Positions 25,672-34,709 of a stretch of DNA of 64,000 bases are shown here, piece after piece (within the stretch, counting starts at the first letter, position 1; each line of letters begins with the position of its first letter). The notes beneath the pieces were generated by a model. It had not been told where the DNA came from. It saw nothing but the letters and a program-made list of their open reading frames with translations, and searched no databases. The stretch spans positions 4,635,513 through 4,699,512 of the forward strand of contig NZ_KK037166.1 in assembly GCF_000568255.1 (NCBI RefSeq), written 5' to 3'. This DNA is from Kutzneria sp. 744. GTDB taxonomy: Bacteria; Actinomycetota; Actinomycetes; Mycobacteriales; Pseudonocardiaceae. A program made the position numbers and the translations under genes.

Positions 25672-26502
25672 ATGCGCATGCGGGGATCACTACGAGCGAC
25701 CGCCGCACTCGCCGCGCTGGCCTTGCTCGCCGCATGCGGGACGAGCGGGCCCGCCGACACCCTGACCGGGGCCGCCGGCCAGGGCAAACTCACCATCGGC
25801 ATCCGGTTCGACCAGCCGGGCATCGGCGAGAAGACGTTGAACGGCCTGTACCAGGGCTTCGACGTGGATGTGGCGAAGTTCATCGCCGGCGAGCTGAGCG
25901 TGGACCCGGCCAACATCACGTGGAAGGAAGCAGAGCCCGCCGACCGTGAGACCTTGCTCACCAGCGGCAAGGTCGACATGGTCGTGGCCGCGTACACCAT
26001 CAACGACAAGCGCAAGAAGCTCGTCGACTTCGCCGGCCCGTACTTCACCGTAGGCCAGGACCTGTTGGTGCGCCTGAGCGACAACTCGATCACCGGCCCG
26101 CAGTCGCTGAACGGCAAGAAGCTCTGCTCGGTCGCCGGCTCCACCTCGGCCCAGCAGGTGAAGGACAAGTTCGCACAGAACACCACGCTGGTCGAGTACA
26201 GCCGCTATTCCGACTGTGTCACCGCGCTGCTGGCCAACATCGTCGACGCGGTCACCACCGACGACGTGATCCTGGCCGGCTACGCGGCGCAGAACCCGGA
26301 GCTGCTCAAGGTGGTCGGCAAGCCGTTCACCAAGGACTCGTACGGCATCGGGCTGCGCAAGGGCGACACCGGCGGCCGCGAGAAGGTGGACGCCGCGCTG
26401 CAGAAGATGATCTCCACTGGGGCCTGGCGCTCGGCCCTGCAGGCCAACGTGGGCAGCTCGGGCTACCAGATGCCCTCGCCGCCGGCCATCACCGAGCGCT
26501 GA
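25672..26502 (+). CDS. Amino acid ABC transporter substrate-binding lipoprotein (glutamate type)
   Basis: The protein binds an amino acid outside the cell for an ABC importer. The signal peptide ends in the lipobox LLAACG, giving a lipid-anchored Cys at about residue 22. The SBP_bac_3 fold follows: KLTIGIRFDQPGIG, YQGFDVDVAKFIAGEL, VDMVVAAYTINDKRKKLVDFAGPYF and FTKDSYGIGLRKGD. This pattern is close to GluB-like glutamate binders. The start has AAGGGGA nine bases upstream. No permease or ATPase gene lies next to it, so it must work with a transporter encoded elsewhere. Confidence 0.88.
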   Translation: MRMRGSLRATAALAALALLAACGTSGPADTLTGAAGQGKLTIGIRFDQPGIGEKTLNGLYQGFDVDVAKFIAGELSVDPANITWKEAEPADRETLLTSGKVDMVVAAYTINDKRKKLVDFAGPYFTVGQDLLVRLSDNSITGPQSLNGKKLCSVAGSTSAQQVKDKFAQNTTLVEYSRYSDCVTALLANIVDAVTTDDVILAGYAAQNPELLKVVGKPFTKDSYGIGLRKGDTGGREKVDAALQKMISTGAWRSALQANVGSSGYQMPSPPAITER

Positions 26503-26520
26503 GCCCGTAACCTGGGTCAC

Positions 26521-27487
26521 ATGCGACTGCTGATCGGCTTCGAAGAGTATCCGCTCGACCCGCTGCGGGCGCTGCTGCCGGGCTGGGAGGTGTTCCAGTC
26601 CTCGCCGGCCGGCTTCGCCGAGATGGCCGACGGCATGGACGTGGTCACGCCGATCGCCGCGACGGTGGACGCGAACCTGTTGTCGCGCGCCACTTTTGGT
26701 TTCGTGCAGCAGTTCGGCGTCGGCCTGGAGACGGTCGACATGGACGCGGCTACGGCGGCCGGCGTGTGGGTGGCGCGGCTGCCCGGTGATGTCACCGGCA
26801 ACGCGGACGCCGTGGCGGAGCAGGCAATCCTGCTCACGCTGGCGTTGAGCCGGCAGCTCGACGAGGCGCGGCAGGCGTTGCGGGAACGGAAGTGGGCGCA
26901 GCCGGCCGGCCGGTCGCTGTCCGGCGGCACGGTGGCGATCATCGGGCTCGGCGCGATCGGCCTCGCGGTCGCGAAGCGGTTGGCGCCCTGGGGAACCCGG
27001 CTCGTCGCCGTGCGGGCGCGGCCGGAGCTGGGCGGGCCGCCGGAGATCGACCGGGTGGTCGGCGTCGACCAGTTGCCCGAGGTGCTGCCGAGGCGGACGT
27101 GGTGATCAGCGCCCTGATGTTCGGTGAGCACAACCGGACTTCTTCGACGCCGGCGCCTTCGCCGCGATGAAGCCGGGCGCGCTGTTCGTCAACGTGGCCC
27201 GCGGGGGCTTGGTCGACGAGGCGGCCCTGGTGGCGGCGCTGGACTCCGGCCACATCGCCGGGGCCGGGCTCGACGTGCTGGCCGTCGAGCCGGCGGACCC
27301 GGGCAACCCGTTGGTCAACCACCCCAAGGTGATCGCCACGCCGCACGTGGGCGGCGTGACCCAGCAGGTGCTGTACAACTCGATGATCGCCCTGACCGAC
27401 AACATCAAGCGCTACGCGGCCGGCGAGCCTCTACTGTGGACGGTGAACGAGCCGTCACAGGTTTCGCAGCGCCGGCCACAGGGCTGA
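26521..27487 (+). pseudogene. D-isomer 2-hydroxyacid dehydrogenase, two single-base deletions
   Basis: The family reduces 2-keto acids with NAD(P)H. The first part (26521-27105) holds the substrate domain and the NAD motif VAIIGLGAIGLAVAKRLAPWG. One base is missing near 27091 (VLPEADVVISALM becomes VLPRRTW-stop) and another near 27138 (HNRDFFDAGAFAAM). The rest then reads in frame: KPGALFVNVARGGLVDEAAL with the catalytic Arg, the VEPADPGNPLVNHPKVIATPHVGG stretch with Glu and His, and a normal end. All catalytic positions are kept, so either the gene decayed very recently or the two gaps are sequence errors. Its end overlaps the convergent glycosyltransferase gene by 33 bases. Confidence 0.82.
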
Positions 27488-28975
27488 CCACGGCCGGTCG
27501 CGCTTGGTGGCGAGGTAGATCGGCGCACCCTGGTAGCCGTTGTGGATGCCGAGCTTGTTGTCCACGGTGGCCACCTGGGTGACTCTGCCGAAGTGCGACC
27601 GGATCTGGTCGATGTGGTTGTCGCCGATGTAGAGCACGTTCACCGCGCTCTCCGGCGGCACCCCGAAGTACCAGTAGCCACGGTTCGGCCCATAGGGCGT
27701 GGGCAGGCCGCGCTCGGGGCCGTACAGGGACATCACGCTGGCCGACCAGTAGGTGTCGCCGACGATCGCCGTGTGCGCGCGGACGTCGCCGGGCAGCGCC
27801 CGGTAGGCGGCGGCGACCTCGTCGGCCATCTGCGGCCAGCCCACGCTCTCGAAGGCGATGAAGTCGGCGGTCTCGTTGCTGTCCCGCAGGGAATCCACGG
27901 GCCGCAGCGGCAGGGACGCCGCCACGAAGGCGATCGAGACGGCGAACACCGGCCACGCCACCCAGGGCAGCCACCGCCGCCGGCCGTCGAGGCCGACCGC
28001 GCCGAACGCCCACAGCACCGGCAGAATGCCGCCGGCGTAGTACGGTCGGCCGCCGGTCGCGATGAACACCACGATCAGCCCGACGGCCGTGATGCCGAGA
28101 AACCTGAACTCGGGCAACCGGAACGTGCGCACCAGTCCGTACAGCCCGAGCGGGACACCGACCGCCCCCGTGTACAGGGCGAGCACCAGCAGGAAGCCGC
28201 CCGCGCCGCCGATGCTGGCCTGCTCGTCGGCCGCGATCACGCTGCTCATCTGGAGCTGGGGCCAGCCGTTATGGGCCTGCCACAGCAGCTGCGGCACCGA
28301 GGTCAGCACCGTGATCGCAGCACCGAGCCACAACATCCTGCTGCGCAACAGATCCCGTGGTCCGGCGATCAGGATGGCCACACCGGCGACGACCCAGAAG
28401 AAGACGATCAGCCACTTCACCTGCAACGACACCGCGGTGACAACACCGGCCCACAGCAGCAACTTGTCGTCACGCACGCGTACCCAGCGCACGACCAGCC
28501 ACGTGATCAGCGTCCACAGGAATAGGTCCACTGTGGACGTCGCCAGCAGATGACCGCCGCCGGCCAGGAACGGCGCGACGGCGTAGCTGCCGGCCGAGAT
28601 GATCTGGGCCCGCCGGCTTCCGCCCAGCTCACGGGCGATCATGGCCGCCACGAACACGCCGGCCACCGTGACCACAACGGCCGGAATCCGCAGTGCCACC
28701 AGCGATCCCGGCGCGACAGTGTCGGCGATCAGCGCCAGGAGCGGCACCAGCGGCGGCTGGTCGGCGTACCCGAAGTCGAGATGGTGCCCGGCGGCGACGA
28801 AGTACAGCTCGTCGCCGAAATAACCGTAACGCCAACTGGTGGCCACCAGCGCGATGCCCAGCAGGCCGGCGATGACCGCGACCGGCCGCGCGGCAAGTGC
28901 GGCAACCGCACCCACCGGCCCTGCCTCGATGGTTGTGCTTCCCCCGAGCTGCCGCACTTGCCGTCCCCCCGTCAC
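27455..28975 (-). CDS. GT39-type membrane glycosyltransferase
   Basis: The protein is a multi-pass transferase related to dolichyl-phosphate-mannose mannosyltransferases/ArnT. The first extracellular loop has the catalytic acidic pattern YGYFGDELYFVAAGHHLDFGYADQPPL, followed by about ten hydrophobic helices. A large C-terminal soluble part (from about SLRDSNETADFIAFESVGW) is usual for the group. GTG 28975 is preferred as start because GGAGG lies five bases before it; longer in-frame starts up to 29173 would overlap the divergent kinase promoter. The acceptor (protein, lipid or polysaccharide) cannot be read from sequence. Confidence 0.87.
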   Translation of the reverse strand: MTGGRQVRQLGGSTTIEAGPVGAVAALAARPVAVIAGLLGIALVATSWRYGYFGDELYFVAAGHHLDFGYADQPPLVPLLALIADTVAPGSLVALRIPAVVVTVAGVFVAAMIARELGGSRRAQIISAGSYAVAPFLAGGGHLLATSTVDLFLWTLITWLVVRWVRVRDDKLLLWAGVVTAVSLQVKWLIVFFWVVAGVAILIAGPRDLLRSRMLWLGAAITVLTSVPQLLWQAHNGWPQLQMSSVIAADEQASIGGAGGFLLVLALYTGAVGVPLGLYGLVRTFRLPEFRFLGITAVGLIVVFIATGGRPYYAGGILPVLWAFGAVGLDGRRRWLPWVAWPVFAVSIAFVAASLPLRPVDSLRDSNETADFIAFESVGWPQMADEVAAAYRALPGDVRAHTAIVGDTYWSASVMSLYGPERGLPTPYGPNRGYWYFGVPPESAVNVLYIGDNHIDQIRSHFGRVTQVATVDNKLGIHNGYQGAPIYLATKRDRPWSALWPALRNL

Positions 28976-29105
28976 GTGTCCTCCCGACGACCATCCAACC
29001 CGGACGGTGGCCGCGCCGGACAGCCCGGAAAGTGCCCGGGGCATGCGACTTTCGTAGGTGCCGGCGCTACCTAAGGCGGATTGTCCGCGTGGGTATGGTC
29101 GAGAG

Positions 29106-30302
29106 GTGACCCGACCGCGTTGGCGCGACACCTTCTTCCTGCTGTCGCCGTTCGCCACCGTGCTCGGCATCATCCTGGCGATCTGGATCGGCTACGGCCC
29201 GCCGACCACGTTCTACGAGTGGACGCAGACGTTCATCCAACTGCCGGGAATGGTCGCTCTGCTGTGGCATCGCCGGTTCCCGCTCGTCGGCCTGGCGCTG
29301 TGCGCGGCCAGCGCCATCGCCATGGCGGTCTCCGCCTACATCGACCCGCAGCTGTTCTTCGGCGTGATCCGGGAGGACTCGCAGTTCGTGCCGCTGGCCA
29401 CGCCGTTCGCCGTCGGCGTCGCGTTCAAGCGGATCCCCCGGTCGCGGCGGATGTGGCTGTGCTCCGCGGTGCTGATCGCGATCTCCGTCCGGGTGTGGTC
29501 GCCGACGTTCACCATCATCACCGGCGGCATGCTGTTCACGGTGTTCCCGGCCCTGTTCGGGCTGTACATCGGCAACCGGCTGTCGCTGATCCGGGCGCTG
29601 ACCGAACGCGCCGAGCGGGCCGAGCGAGAACAGCAGCTGCTGGCCGAGCAGGCCCGGGCCGATGAACGCGTGCGGCTGGCCGGCGAGATGCACGACGTGG
29701 TCACCCATCGCGTGAGCCTCATGGTGTTGCAGGCCGGGGCCCTGCGGATCACCGCGCCCGACGCCGCGACCCGGACCGCCGCCGAGGAGCTGCGGGAGGC
29801 CGGCTGTCAGGCGCTGGCCGAGCTGCGTGACCTGGTCGGCGTGCTCCGCACCCATGCCGACGACAACGGCGAGGAGCCGACCGATGCCGTGCGGCTGCCC
29901 GATCTGGCCGAGCTCGTCACGGAGTCGCAGGGCGTCGGCATGACGGTGGAGCTGATCGTGGACGGCAATCCCCTGCTGACCGCGCCGGTGGTCGGGCGCA
30001 CGGCGTACCGGGTCGTGCAGGAGGCGTTGACCAACGTCCGCAAGCACGCGCCGGGCGCGAAGACCCGCGTGCACGTGCGTTACGGGGCCGACCGGGTGCG
30101 GCTCACCGTGCGCAACGGTCCGCCGGTCGGCGGCGTCGACCACGACCTCGGCGAGAGCGGCTCCGGCACCGGCCTGCTCGGGCTCAAGCAGCGGGTCGAG
30201 CTGGTCAGCGGCCGGTTCACCTCGGCCTCGCGGCCCGACGGCGGCTTCGAGGTCGATGCCATACTGCCCGCGTTCGTACCAACGGCGGAGAGTCATGACT
30301 GA
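29106..30302 (+). CDS. Sensor histidine kinase (NarL/LiaS type)
   Basis: The kinase has five or six membrane helices in its first 160 residues (FFLLSPFATVLGIILAIWIGY, FPLVGLALCAASAIAMAVSAY and others), a linker coiled coil (LTERAERAEREQQLLAEQARA), and a HisKA_3 domain with MHDVVTHRVSLMVLQ, phospho-acceptor His196. The ATPase part shows VVQEALTNVRKHAPGA (N-box) and GSGTGLLGLKQRVEL (G-box). GTG 29106 is taken as start. Its stop overlaps the response regulator start by eight bases, so the two are translationally coupled. A regulator/kinase pair next to an ABC exporter (31-33.5 kb, convergent) may sense envelope or antibiotic stress, which is inference. Confidence 0.9.
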   Translation: MTRPRWRDTFFLLSPFATVLGIILAIWIGYGPPTTFYEWTQTFIQLPGMVALLWHRRFPLVGLALCAASAIAMAVSAYIDPQLFFGVIREDSQFVPLATPFAVGVAFKRIPRSRRMWLCSAVLIAISVRVWSPTFTIITGGMLFTVFPALFGLYIGNRLSLIRALTERAERAEREQQLLAEQARADERVRLAGEMHDVVTHRVSLMVLQAGALRITAPDAATRTAAEELREAGCQALAELRDLVGVLRTHADDNGEEPTDAVRLPDLAELVTESQGVGMTVELIVDGNPLLTAPVVGRTAYRVVQEALTNVRKHAPGAKTRVHVRYGADRVRLTVRNGPPVGGVDHDLGESGSGTGLLGLKQRVELVSGRFTSASRPDGGFEVDAILPAFVPTAESHD

Positions 30303-30954
30303 CAAGATCACGGTCCTTGTCGTGGATGACGAGCCCATGGTGTGCGCGCACCTGCGCACCATTCTCGGCTCGGCGCCCGACATCACGGTCGTCGACGCGG
30401 CCCACGACGGCGCCGCGGCGGTGGAAGCCGTGGTGCGGCACCAACCTCGGGTCGTGCTGATGGACCTGCGCATGCCCGGCGTGGACGGGCTCACAGCGAT
30501 CGAGCGCATCGCCGGCCTGCCGTCGCCGCCAACTGTCGTCGCGCTGACCACCTTCGATGCCGACCAGTACGTCGTCCGCGCGCTGCGGGCCGGTGCGGCC
30601 GGGTTCCTGCTCAAGTCGACGCCGCCCGAGGACCTGATCAGCCTGGTGCGGGTGGCGGCCGACGGGCACACCGTGCTGTCCCCCGCCGCCACCCGCCGGC
30701 TCGTCGCCGCTTCGGCCGGCGAGCAGGCCGCGCGGGACAAGGCAACGGCGTTGGCCGCCGACCTGACCGATCGCGAGATCGACGTGGTGACCTGCCTCGG
30801 CGAGGGCCTGTCCAACGCGCAGATCGCCACCCGCCTGCACCTGTCCGAGGCCACGGTCAAGGGCTACGTCTCCCGCATGCTGGTGAAGCTGGACTGCGCC
30901 AACCGCACCCAGATCGGCCTACTGGCCTACGATGCCGGCCTCGTCACCCGCTGA
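30295..30954 (+). CDS. NarL/FixJ-type response regulator
   Basis: The receiver domain has the acidic pair D11/D12, the phosphorylation site D57 in VVLMDLRMPG, Thr in VVALTTF and the conserved Lys in FLLKSTPPE. The C-terminal LuxR-type HTH reads LTDREIDVVTCLGEGLSNAQIATRLHLSEATVKGYVSRMLVKL. ATG 30295 overlaps the kinase stop. Length (219 residues) is standard. It is the partner of the kinase at 29106-30302; targets cannot be told from this window. Confidence 0.93.
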   Translation: MTDKITVLVVDDEPMVCAHLRTILGSAPDITVVDAAHDGAAAVEAVVRHQPRVVLMDLRMPGVDGLTAIERIAGLPSPPTVVALTTFDADQYVVRALRAGAAGFLLKSTPPEDLISLVRVAADGHTVLSPAATRRLVAASAGEQAARDKATALAADLTDREIDVVTCLGEGLSNAQIATRLHLSEATVKGYVSRMLVKLDCANRTQIGLLAYDAGLVTR

Positions 30955-31016
30955 ATGCGGCACCTCCTGGCCGGCCTTCGAGCCCGTGCTCGTCGAATGG
31001 CGCGGGCCGGCCGCCC

Positions 31017-32609
31017 TCATCCCACGTCGCGCCGCCTGAAACCGGCCAGGCCGGCCAAGGTCAGCGCGGCGGTGACGACCAGCAGCCAGATCAGCGGCAC
31101 GACGGTGAACTCGCCGCCGGGCAGCTTGGGCAGGTGCGTGAACGGGGAGATGTCCAACGCCCACTGGCTGAGCTGGAACAGCGAGCCGAGCTGGCCGAGC
31201 AGCAGGAACACGACGAGGGCGGCCCAGGCCAGGGAGGTCAGCCGGGGCAGCAGCCCGAACAGGGCGGTGGCGATGCCGGCCAGGACCCAGACGGCCGGCA
31301 CCTGGACCATGGCGGCGCCGAGGAGGCGGGGCAGCTGCGTGCCGACGTCGCCGTTGGTGAGGCCGACGGCCAGACCGGTGGCGGTGCCGGCGACGGCGAG
31401 CAGGAAGGCGCTGCCGATCAGGGCGAAGGCGAGATGGCTCGCGGCCCAACGGAGTCGCGCGACGGAGCCGGCCAGCACGGGCTCGGCGCGGAAGGCTGTC
31501 TCCTCGGCGCGCAGCCGCAGCGCGGCCTGGATGGCGTAGACGGAGACGGCCAGGCCGATGACGTCCAGGATGGCGGCCATGAAGGAGTCCACAAGGGACT
31601 GTTGCCCGCCGAGGTGCTGCAACGCCTGGGCGACCTGTGGGCTGCTGTCCAGGATGCTCTTGAGGCTCTGGGAGATCCCGCCCAGCGCGCCGGCCAGCAC
31701 CACGATGCCGACGGTCCAGCCGATCAGGATGCCCCGCTGCAACCGCCAGGCCAGCCCGAACGTGCCGAACACCCCGCTCGGACGGCCGGCACGCTCGGGC
31801 AGCAGGCCGGCGCCGATGTCCCGCCGGCCGACCAGCGCGTAGCCGACGCCAAGCAGCACAACGGAAATCACCACGAACAGGGCGAGAACCCAGAAGCGCT
31901 CGCCGGCGAACGGGCGCATCTGCTGCGACCAGCCGATCGGGCTGAGCCACGACAGCCAGCGCGGACCGTCCTCGGCGGCGGAGTCGCCGGCCGCGCGCAA
32001 CAGGTATGCCGCGCCGATCACCGCGCCGCCGATTCCGTTGGCCGCACGGGAACTTGAGCTCACCTGGGCGGCGACGGCGGTCACGGCCGAGAAGAACCAG
32101 ACGCAGCCGCCGATGCCCAGTCCCATCGCGAACGATCCGGCGGCCGGCAATCCCTGGGCGGTCAGCGCGAAGCCGATCAGCAGCGCGTACGCCAGGCCCG
32201 CGCCGAACACCACGATCAGCGTCGCGGTCAGCTTGGCGTACCGGCCGACCACGCCGGCGCCGAGCAGCTCGTGCCGGCCGGTCTCCTCGTCGGCCCGAGT
32301 GTGCCGGACCGTCATGAACACGGCCATCAGCCCGACCAGCACGCAGGCGACCGCGCCGTACTTCCACTCGGTCATGCCGCCGATGGTGTCGAGCCCCTGC
32401 GCCGGGCCGCTCAACGCCAGGATCGACGGGTTGTTGACGATCGACGCCGCGAGCTCCTGCCGTGACTGCACCGTCGGGTACAGCGAGGCGAAGCTGGACG
32501 CCGTCGCGGCGACGATGCCGCTGACGACCAGGATCCACACCGGCAGCTGGATCCGCTCCCGGCGCAGCACCAGCCGCACCAGGGATCCCGTGCCCACCAA
32601 GGTGTTCAC
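31017..32609 (-). CDS. ABC-type exporter, membrane subunit (double-length)
   Basis: About 530 residues with some twelve hydrophobic helices make up the membrane part of an ABC-2-like antibiotic or polyketide exporter. The internal repeat (two six-helix halves, the second starting near [28 protein letters not shown]) matches the double-length permeases common in actinobacteria. The start is GTG 32609-32607, which overlaps the ATPase stop by four bases (GTGA). The pair would form a dimeric exporter. The divergent GbsR/MarR gene is its likely repressor. The exported compound is not evident. Confidence 0.88.
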   Translation of the reverse strand: MNTLVGTGSLVRLVLRRERIQLPVWILVVSGIVAATASSFASLYPTVQSRQELAASIVNNPSILALSGPAQGLDTIGGMTEWKYGAVACVLVGLMAVFMTVRHTRADEETGRHELLGAGVVGRYAKLTATLIVVFGAGLAYALLIGFALTAQGLPAAGSFAMGLGIGGCVWFFSAVTAVAAQVSSSSRAANGIGGAVIGAAYLLRAAGDSAAEDGPRWLSWLSPIGWSQQMRPFAGERFWVLALFVVISVVLLGVGYALVGRRDIGAGLLPERAGRPSGVFGTFGLAWRLQRGILIGWTVGIVVLAGALGGISQSLKSILDSSPQVAQALQHLGGQQSLVDSFMAAILDVIGLAVSVYAIQAALRLRAEETAFRAEPVLAGSVARLRWAASHLAFALIGSAFLLAVAGTATGLAVGLTNGDVGTQLPRLLGAAMVQVPAVWVLAGIATALFGLLPRLTSLAWAALVVFLLLGQLGSLFQLSQWALDISPFTHLPKLPGGEFTVVPLIWLLVVTAALTLAGLAGFRRRDVG

Positions 32610-33493
32610 GCGCTCACCTCGTAGTGGCGCAGGAACAGCTGCTCCAGCGTGGGCGGCTGGCTGATCAGGCTGCGCACCCCGAACTCGGTGAGCTTGCGCA
32701 GCACGGCGTCCAGCTCGGCGGTGTCGACCTCGAACTGAACCTTGTTGCCCTGCGCCGAATAGTCGTGCACGCCGGCCATGGTGTCCACACCGGACAGTGG
32801 GGAACCCAGCTCGGCGGTGATCGAGGTGCGGGTCAGGTGCCGGAGCTCGGCCAGCGTGCCGGACTCGACGGTCTTGCCGTTGCGGATGATGCTCACCCGG
32901 TCGCACAGCGCCTCGACCTCGGCCAGCACATGGCTGGACAGCAGCACGGTCCGGCCGTCCTGGCGTTCACGGGCGATGCACTCCCGGAACACCTCCTCCA
33001 TCAACGGATCCAGGCCGGAGGTGGGCTCGTCCAGGATGAGCAGCTCCACGTCGGACGCGAGCGCGGCGACCAGCGCGACCTTCTGCCGGTTGCCCTTGGA
33101 GTAGGTCCGGCCCTTCTTGGTCGGGTCGAGGTCGAAGCGCTCCAGCAGGTCCTTGCGGCGCTTGGGATCCAGGCCGCCACGCAGCCGTCCGAGCAGGTCG
33201 ATGACCTCGCCGCCGGACAGCGTGGGCCACAGGGTGACGTCGCCGGGCACGTAGGCCAGGCGGCGGTGCAGCTCGGTCGCGTCCCGCCAGGGGTCGCCGC
33301 CGAGCAGCTCGGCGCGGCCGCCGTCGGCGCGCAGCAGTCCGAGCAGGACGCGGATGGTGGTGGACTTCCCGGCGCCGTTCGGGCCCAGGAAGCCGTGGAC
33401 CTCGCCGGTGGTGACGGTGAGGTCGAGTCCGTCGAGCGCCTGGGTCCGGCCGAACGCCTTGCGCAGGCCGGACACCGAGATGGCGGTTGTCAT
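32606..33493 (-). CDS. ABC exporter ATP-binding subunit
   Basis: The ATPase has Walker A GPNGAGKS near 38-45, a signature segment [17 protein letters not shown] in place of LSGGQ (a variant seen in drug-export ATPases), Walker [14 protein letters not shown] and the switch His in [10 protein letters not shown]-terminal extension (from about [13 protein letters not shown] to [11 protein letters not shown]) resembles the DrrA-type tail. It is first in an operon with the permease gene. The promoter region faces the GbsR/MarR gene and contains the AT-rich palindrome at 33505-33535. Confidence 0.92.
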   Translation of the reverse strand: MTTAISVSGLRKAFGRTQALDGLDLTVTTGEVHGFLGPNGAGKSTTIRVLLGLLRADGGRAELLGGDPWRDATELHRRLAYVPGDVTLWPTLSGGEVIDLLGRLRGGLDPKRRKDLLERFDLDPTKKGRTYSKGNRQKVALVAALASDVELLILDEPTSGLDPLMEEVFRECIARERQDGRTVLLSSHVLAEVEALCDRVSIIRNGKTVESGTLAELRHLTRTSITAELGSPLSGVDTMAGVHDYSAQGNKVQFEVDTAELDAVLRKLTEFGVRSLISQPPTLEQLFLRHYEVSA

Positions 33494-33504
33494 ACCGCCA
33501 AGCT

Positions 33505-33535
33505 ACACTTGTTTTATAAATTCGTGAAGAACATG
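33505..33535. promoter_or_regulatory. AT-rich operator candidate between ABC exporter and GbsR/MarR gene
   Basis: The short divergent region contains TTGTTTTATAAATTCGTGAA, an AT-rich stretch unlike its GC-rich surroundings, centred on the palindrome TTTATAAA at 33513-33520. It lies about 20 bases before the ATPase start and 40 before the regulator start, where a repressor could block both promoters. Confidence 0.5.
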
Positions 33536-33556
33536 AACCCAACGGGGTGAGAGGAT

Positions 33557-34033
33557 GTGGGAGTGACCGCGCGTGACGACGAGGCCGTGTCGAAGTTCAT
33601 CGAGCGGTTCGCCCTGATGCTGGCCGAAGGCGGCATGCCCCGCATGCCGGCGCGGGTGTTCGTCGGACTGCTCGCCTCCGAGGAAGGCCAGCTCACCGCC
33701 GGCGAACTGGCCGAGTCGCTGTCCGTCAGCCCCGCCGCGGTCTCCGGTGCCGTGCGCTACCTCACCCAGGTCCACCTGATCGTCCGCGAGCGCGAGCCCG
33801 GCTCCAAGCGCGACCACTTCCGGGTCCGCGGCGGCACCTGGTACGAGTCGGCCATGGACCGCGAGCGCCTGCTCACCCTGTGGTCCGAGGCCCTCGCGGA
33901 CGGCGTCGCGGCCGTCGGCAAGGACACCGCCGCCGGCGTGCGGCTGCGCGAGTCGGTCGAGTTCTTCGACTTCCTCCGGGTCGAGATCCCGCTCGTGCTC
34001 GACCGCTGGCGGTCACGTAACGCCACGAGCTGA
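33557..34033 (+). CDS. GbsR/MarR-family transcriptional regulator
   Basis: A winged helix-turn-helix of the GbsR type is seen: MPRMPARVFVGLLASEEGQLTAGELAESLSVSPAAVSGAVRYLTQVHLIVRER, with the wing EPGSKRDHFRV. The helical C-terminus (LWSEALADGVAAVGKDT...) serves for dimer formation in relatives. GTG 33557 or GTG 33563 is the start. It is divergent from the ABC exporter genes, the usual arrangement for a local repressor. Ligand is unknown. Confidence 0.9.
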   Translation: MGVTARDDEAVSKFIERFALMLAEGGMPRMPARVFVGLLASEEGQLTAGELAESLSVSPAAVSGAVRYLTQVHLIVREREPGSKRDHFRVRGGTWYESAMDRERLLTLWSEALADGVAAVGKDTAAGVRLRESVEFFDFLRVEIPLVLDRWRSRNATS

Positions 34034-34198
34034 CCCGGCGATCTTGTGGGGGTCAGCCCGGTCCAGACCGTAACGTCGACGCCGGTCAGGACGAACTAGA
34101 TCACCACAGCGACCACCCGCCGTCGTCACGCCGAAGCTGACGGACCATCACCTTCAGTGATCATGTCTGTACCCCCAGCGGGCATGAGCACCGTACAA

Positions 34199-34237
34199 GC
34201 GAGAGGCCAGTTCTCGCCCCAGGAACTGGCCTCTCGC
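34199..34237. terminator. Strong hairpin terminator
   Basis: GCGAGAGGCCAGTTC and its complement form a 15-base stem around a short loop. It lies just beyond the stop of the DUF309 gene (minus strand) and about 165 bases beyond the GbsR/MarR stop, so it can end transcription from either side. Confidence 0.8.
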
Positions 34238-34241
34238 GCCC

Positions 34242-34697
34242 CTAAGCCACCAGTCGCGGCGGCGTCGAGTCCACTCCGCCGCCGTCGGCCACCCGCGTGG
34301 CCCAGCCGACCAGGCCGGCAATGTCGATCCCGTACGGCTTCTCCCCGCCGTACGGTTCGATGTTGCCGGCTCCCCTGCGCAGCAGGGACATCGCCCCGTT
34401 CCGGTTGCCCCGCGCGGCGTGGGTGAGCCCGACGGCCAGCTGCGCCATGCCCCGCCAGAGCTGGCGGTGCGGCTCGTCGGCCGACTTCCAGGCGTCCTCC
34501 AGCACCTCGTGGGCGTGGAACGGCCGGCCGGAGTCGAGCAGCTCCTGAGCCTCCGCAAGCGTTTGCGACGGCGCACGGACGATACCTTCCGGCTGACGTT
34601 CGACACCCGGGGCGCCATGCGCGAGCGGCCGACCGAGCCCGTCGCGCGGTCGCGCGTTGCGGGCCCGACCGGCCGTGTCCCGATCCCTTTCGGCCAT
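34242..34697 (-). CDS. DUF309-family protein
   Basis: The 151-residue product has the DUF309 pattern: LLDSGRPFHAHEVLEDAWKSADEPHRQLWRGMAQLAVGLTHAARGN, with HEVLE and WRG..Q as key residues. The function of the family is unknown; relatives are small helical proteins. The first 40 residues are basic and low-complexity, and a start inside the frame is possible. It follows the MacB-type permease by 12 bases on the same strand and so may be the last gene of that operon. Confidence 0.85.
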   Translation of the reverse strand: MAERDRDTAGRARNARPRDGLGRPLAHGAPGVERQPEGIVRAPSQTLAEAQELLDSGRPFHAHEVLEDAWKSADEPHRQLWRGMAQLAVGLTHAARGNRNGAMSLLRRGAGNIEPYGGEKPYGIDIAGLVGWATRVADGGGVDSTPPRLVA

Positions 34698-34709
34698 GAG
34701 CCGATTCTC

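Noticed and set aside
28920-29110. Longer start for the glycosyltransferase up to 29173
   Set aside because: It would run through the promoter of the divergent kinase and adds basic sequence without membrane character; GTG 28975 has a ribosome binding site.
30954-31017. Bidirectional terminator between the response regulator and the ABC permease
   Set aside because: GGCCGGC and GCCGGCC are present but spaced too far apart with poor pairing between to call a hairpin.
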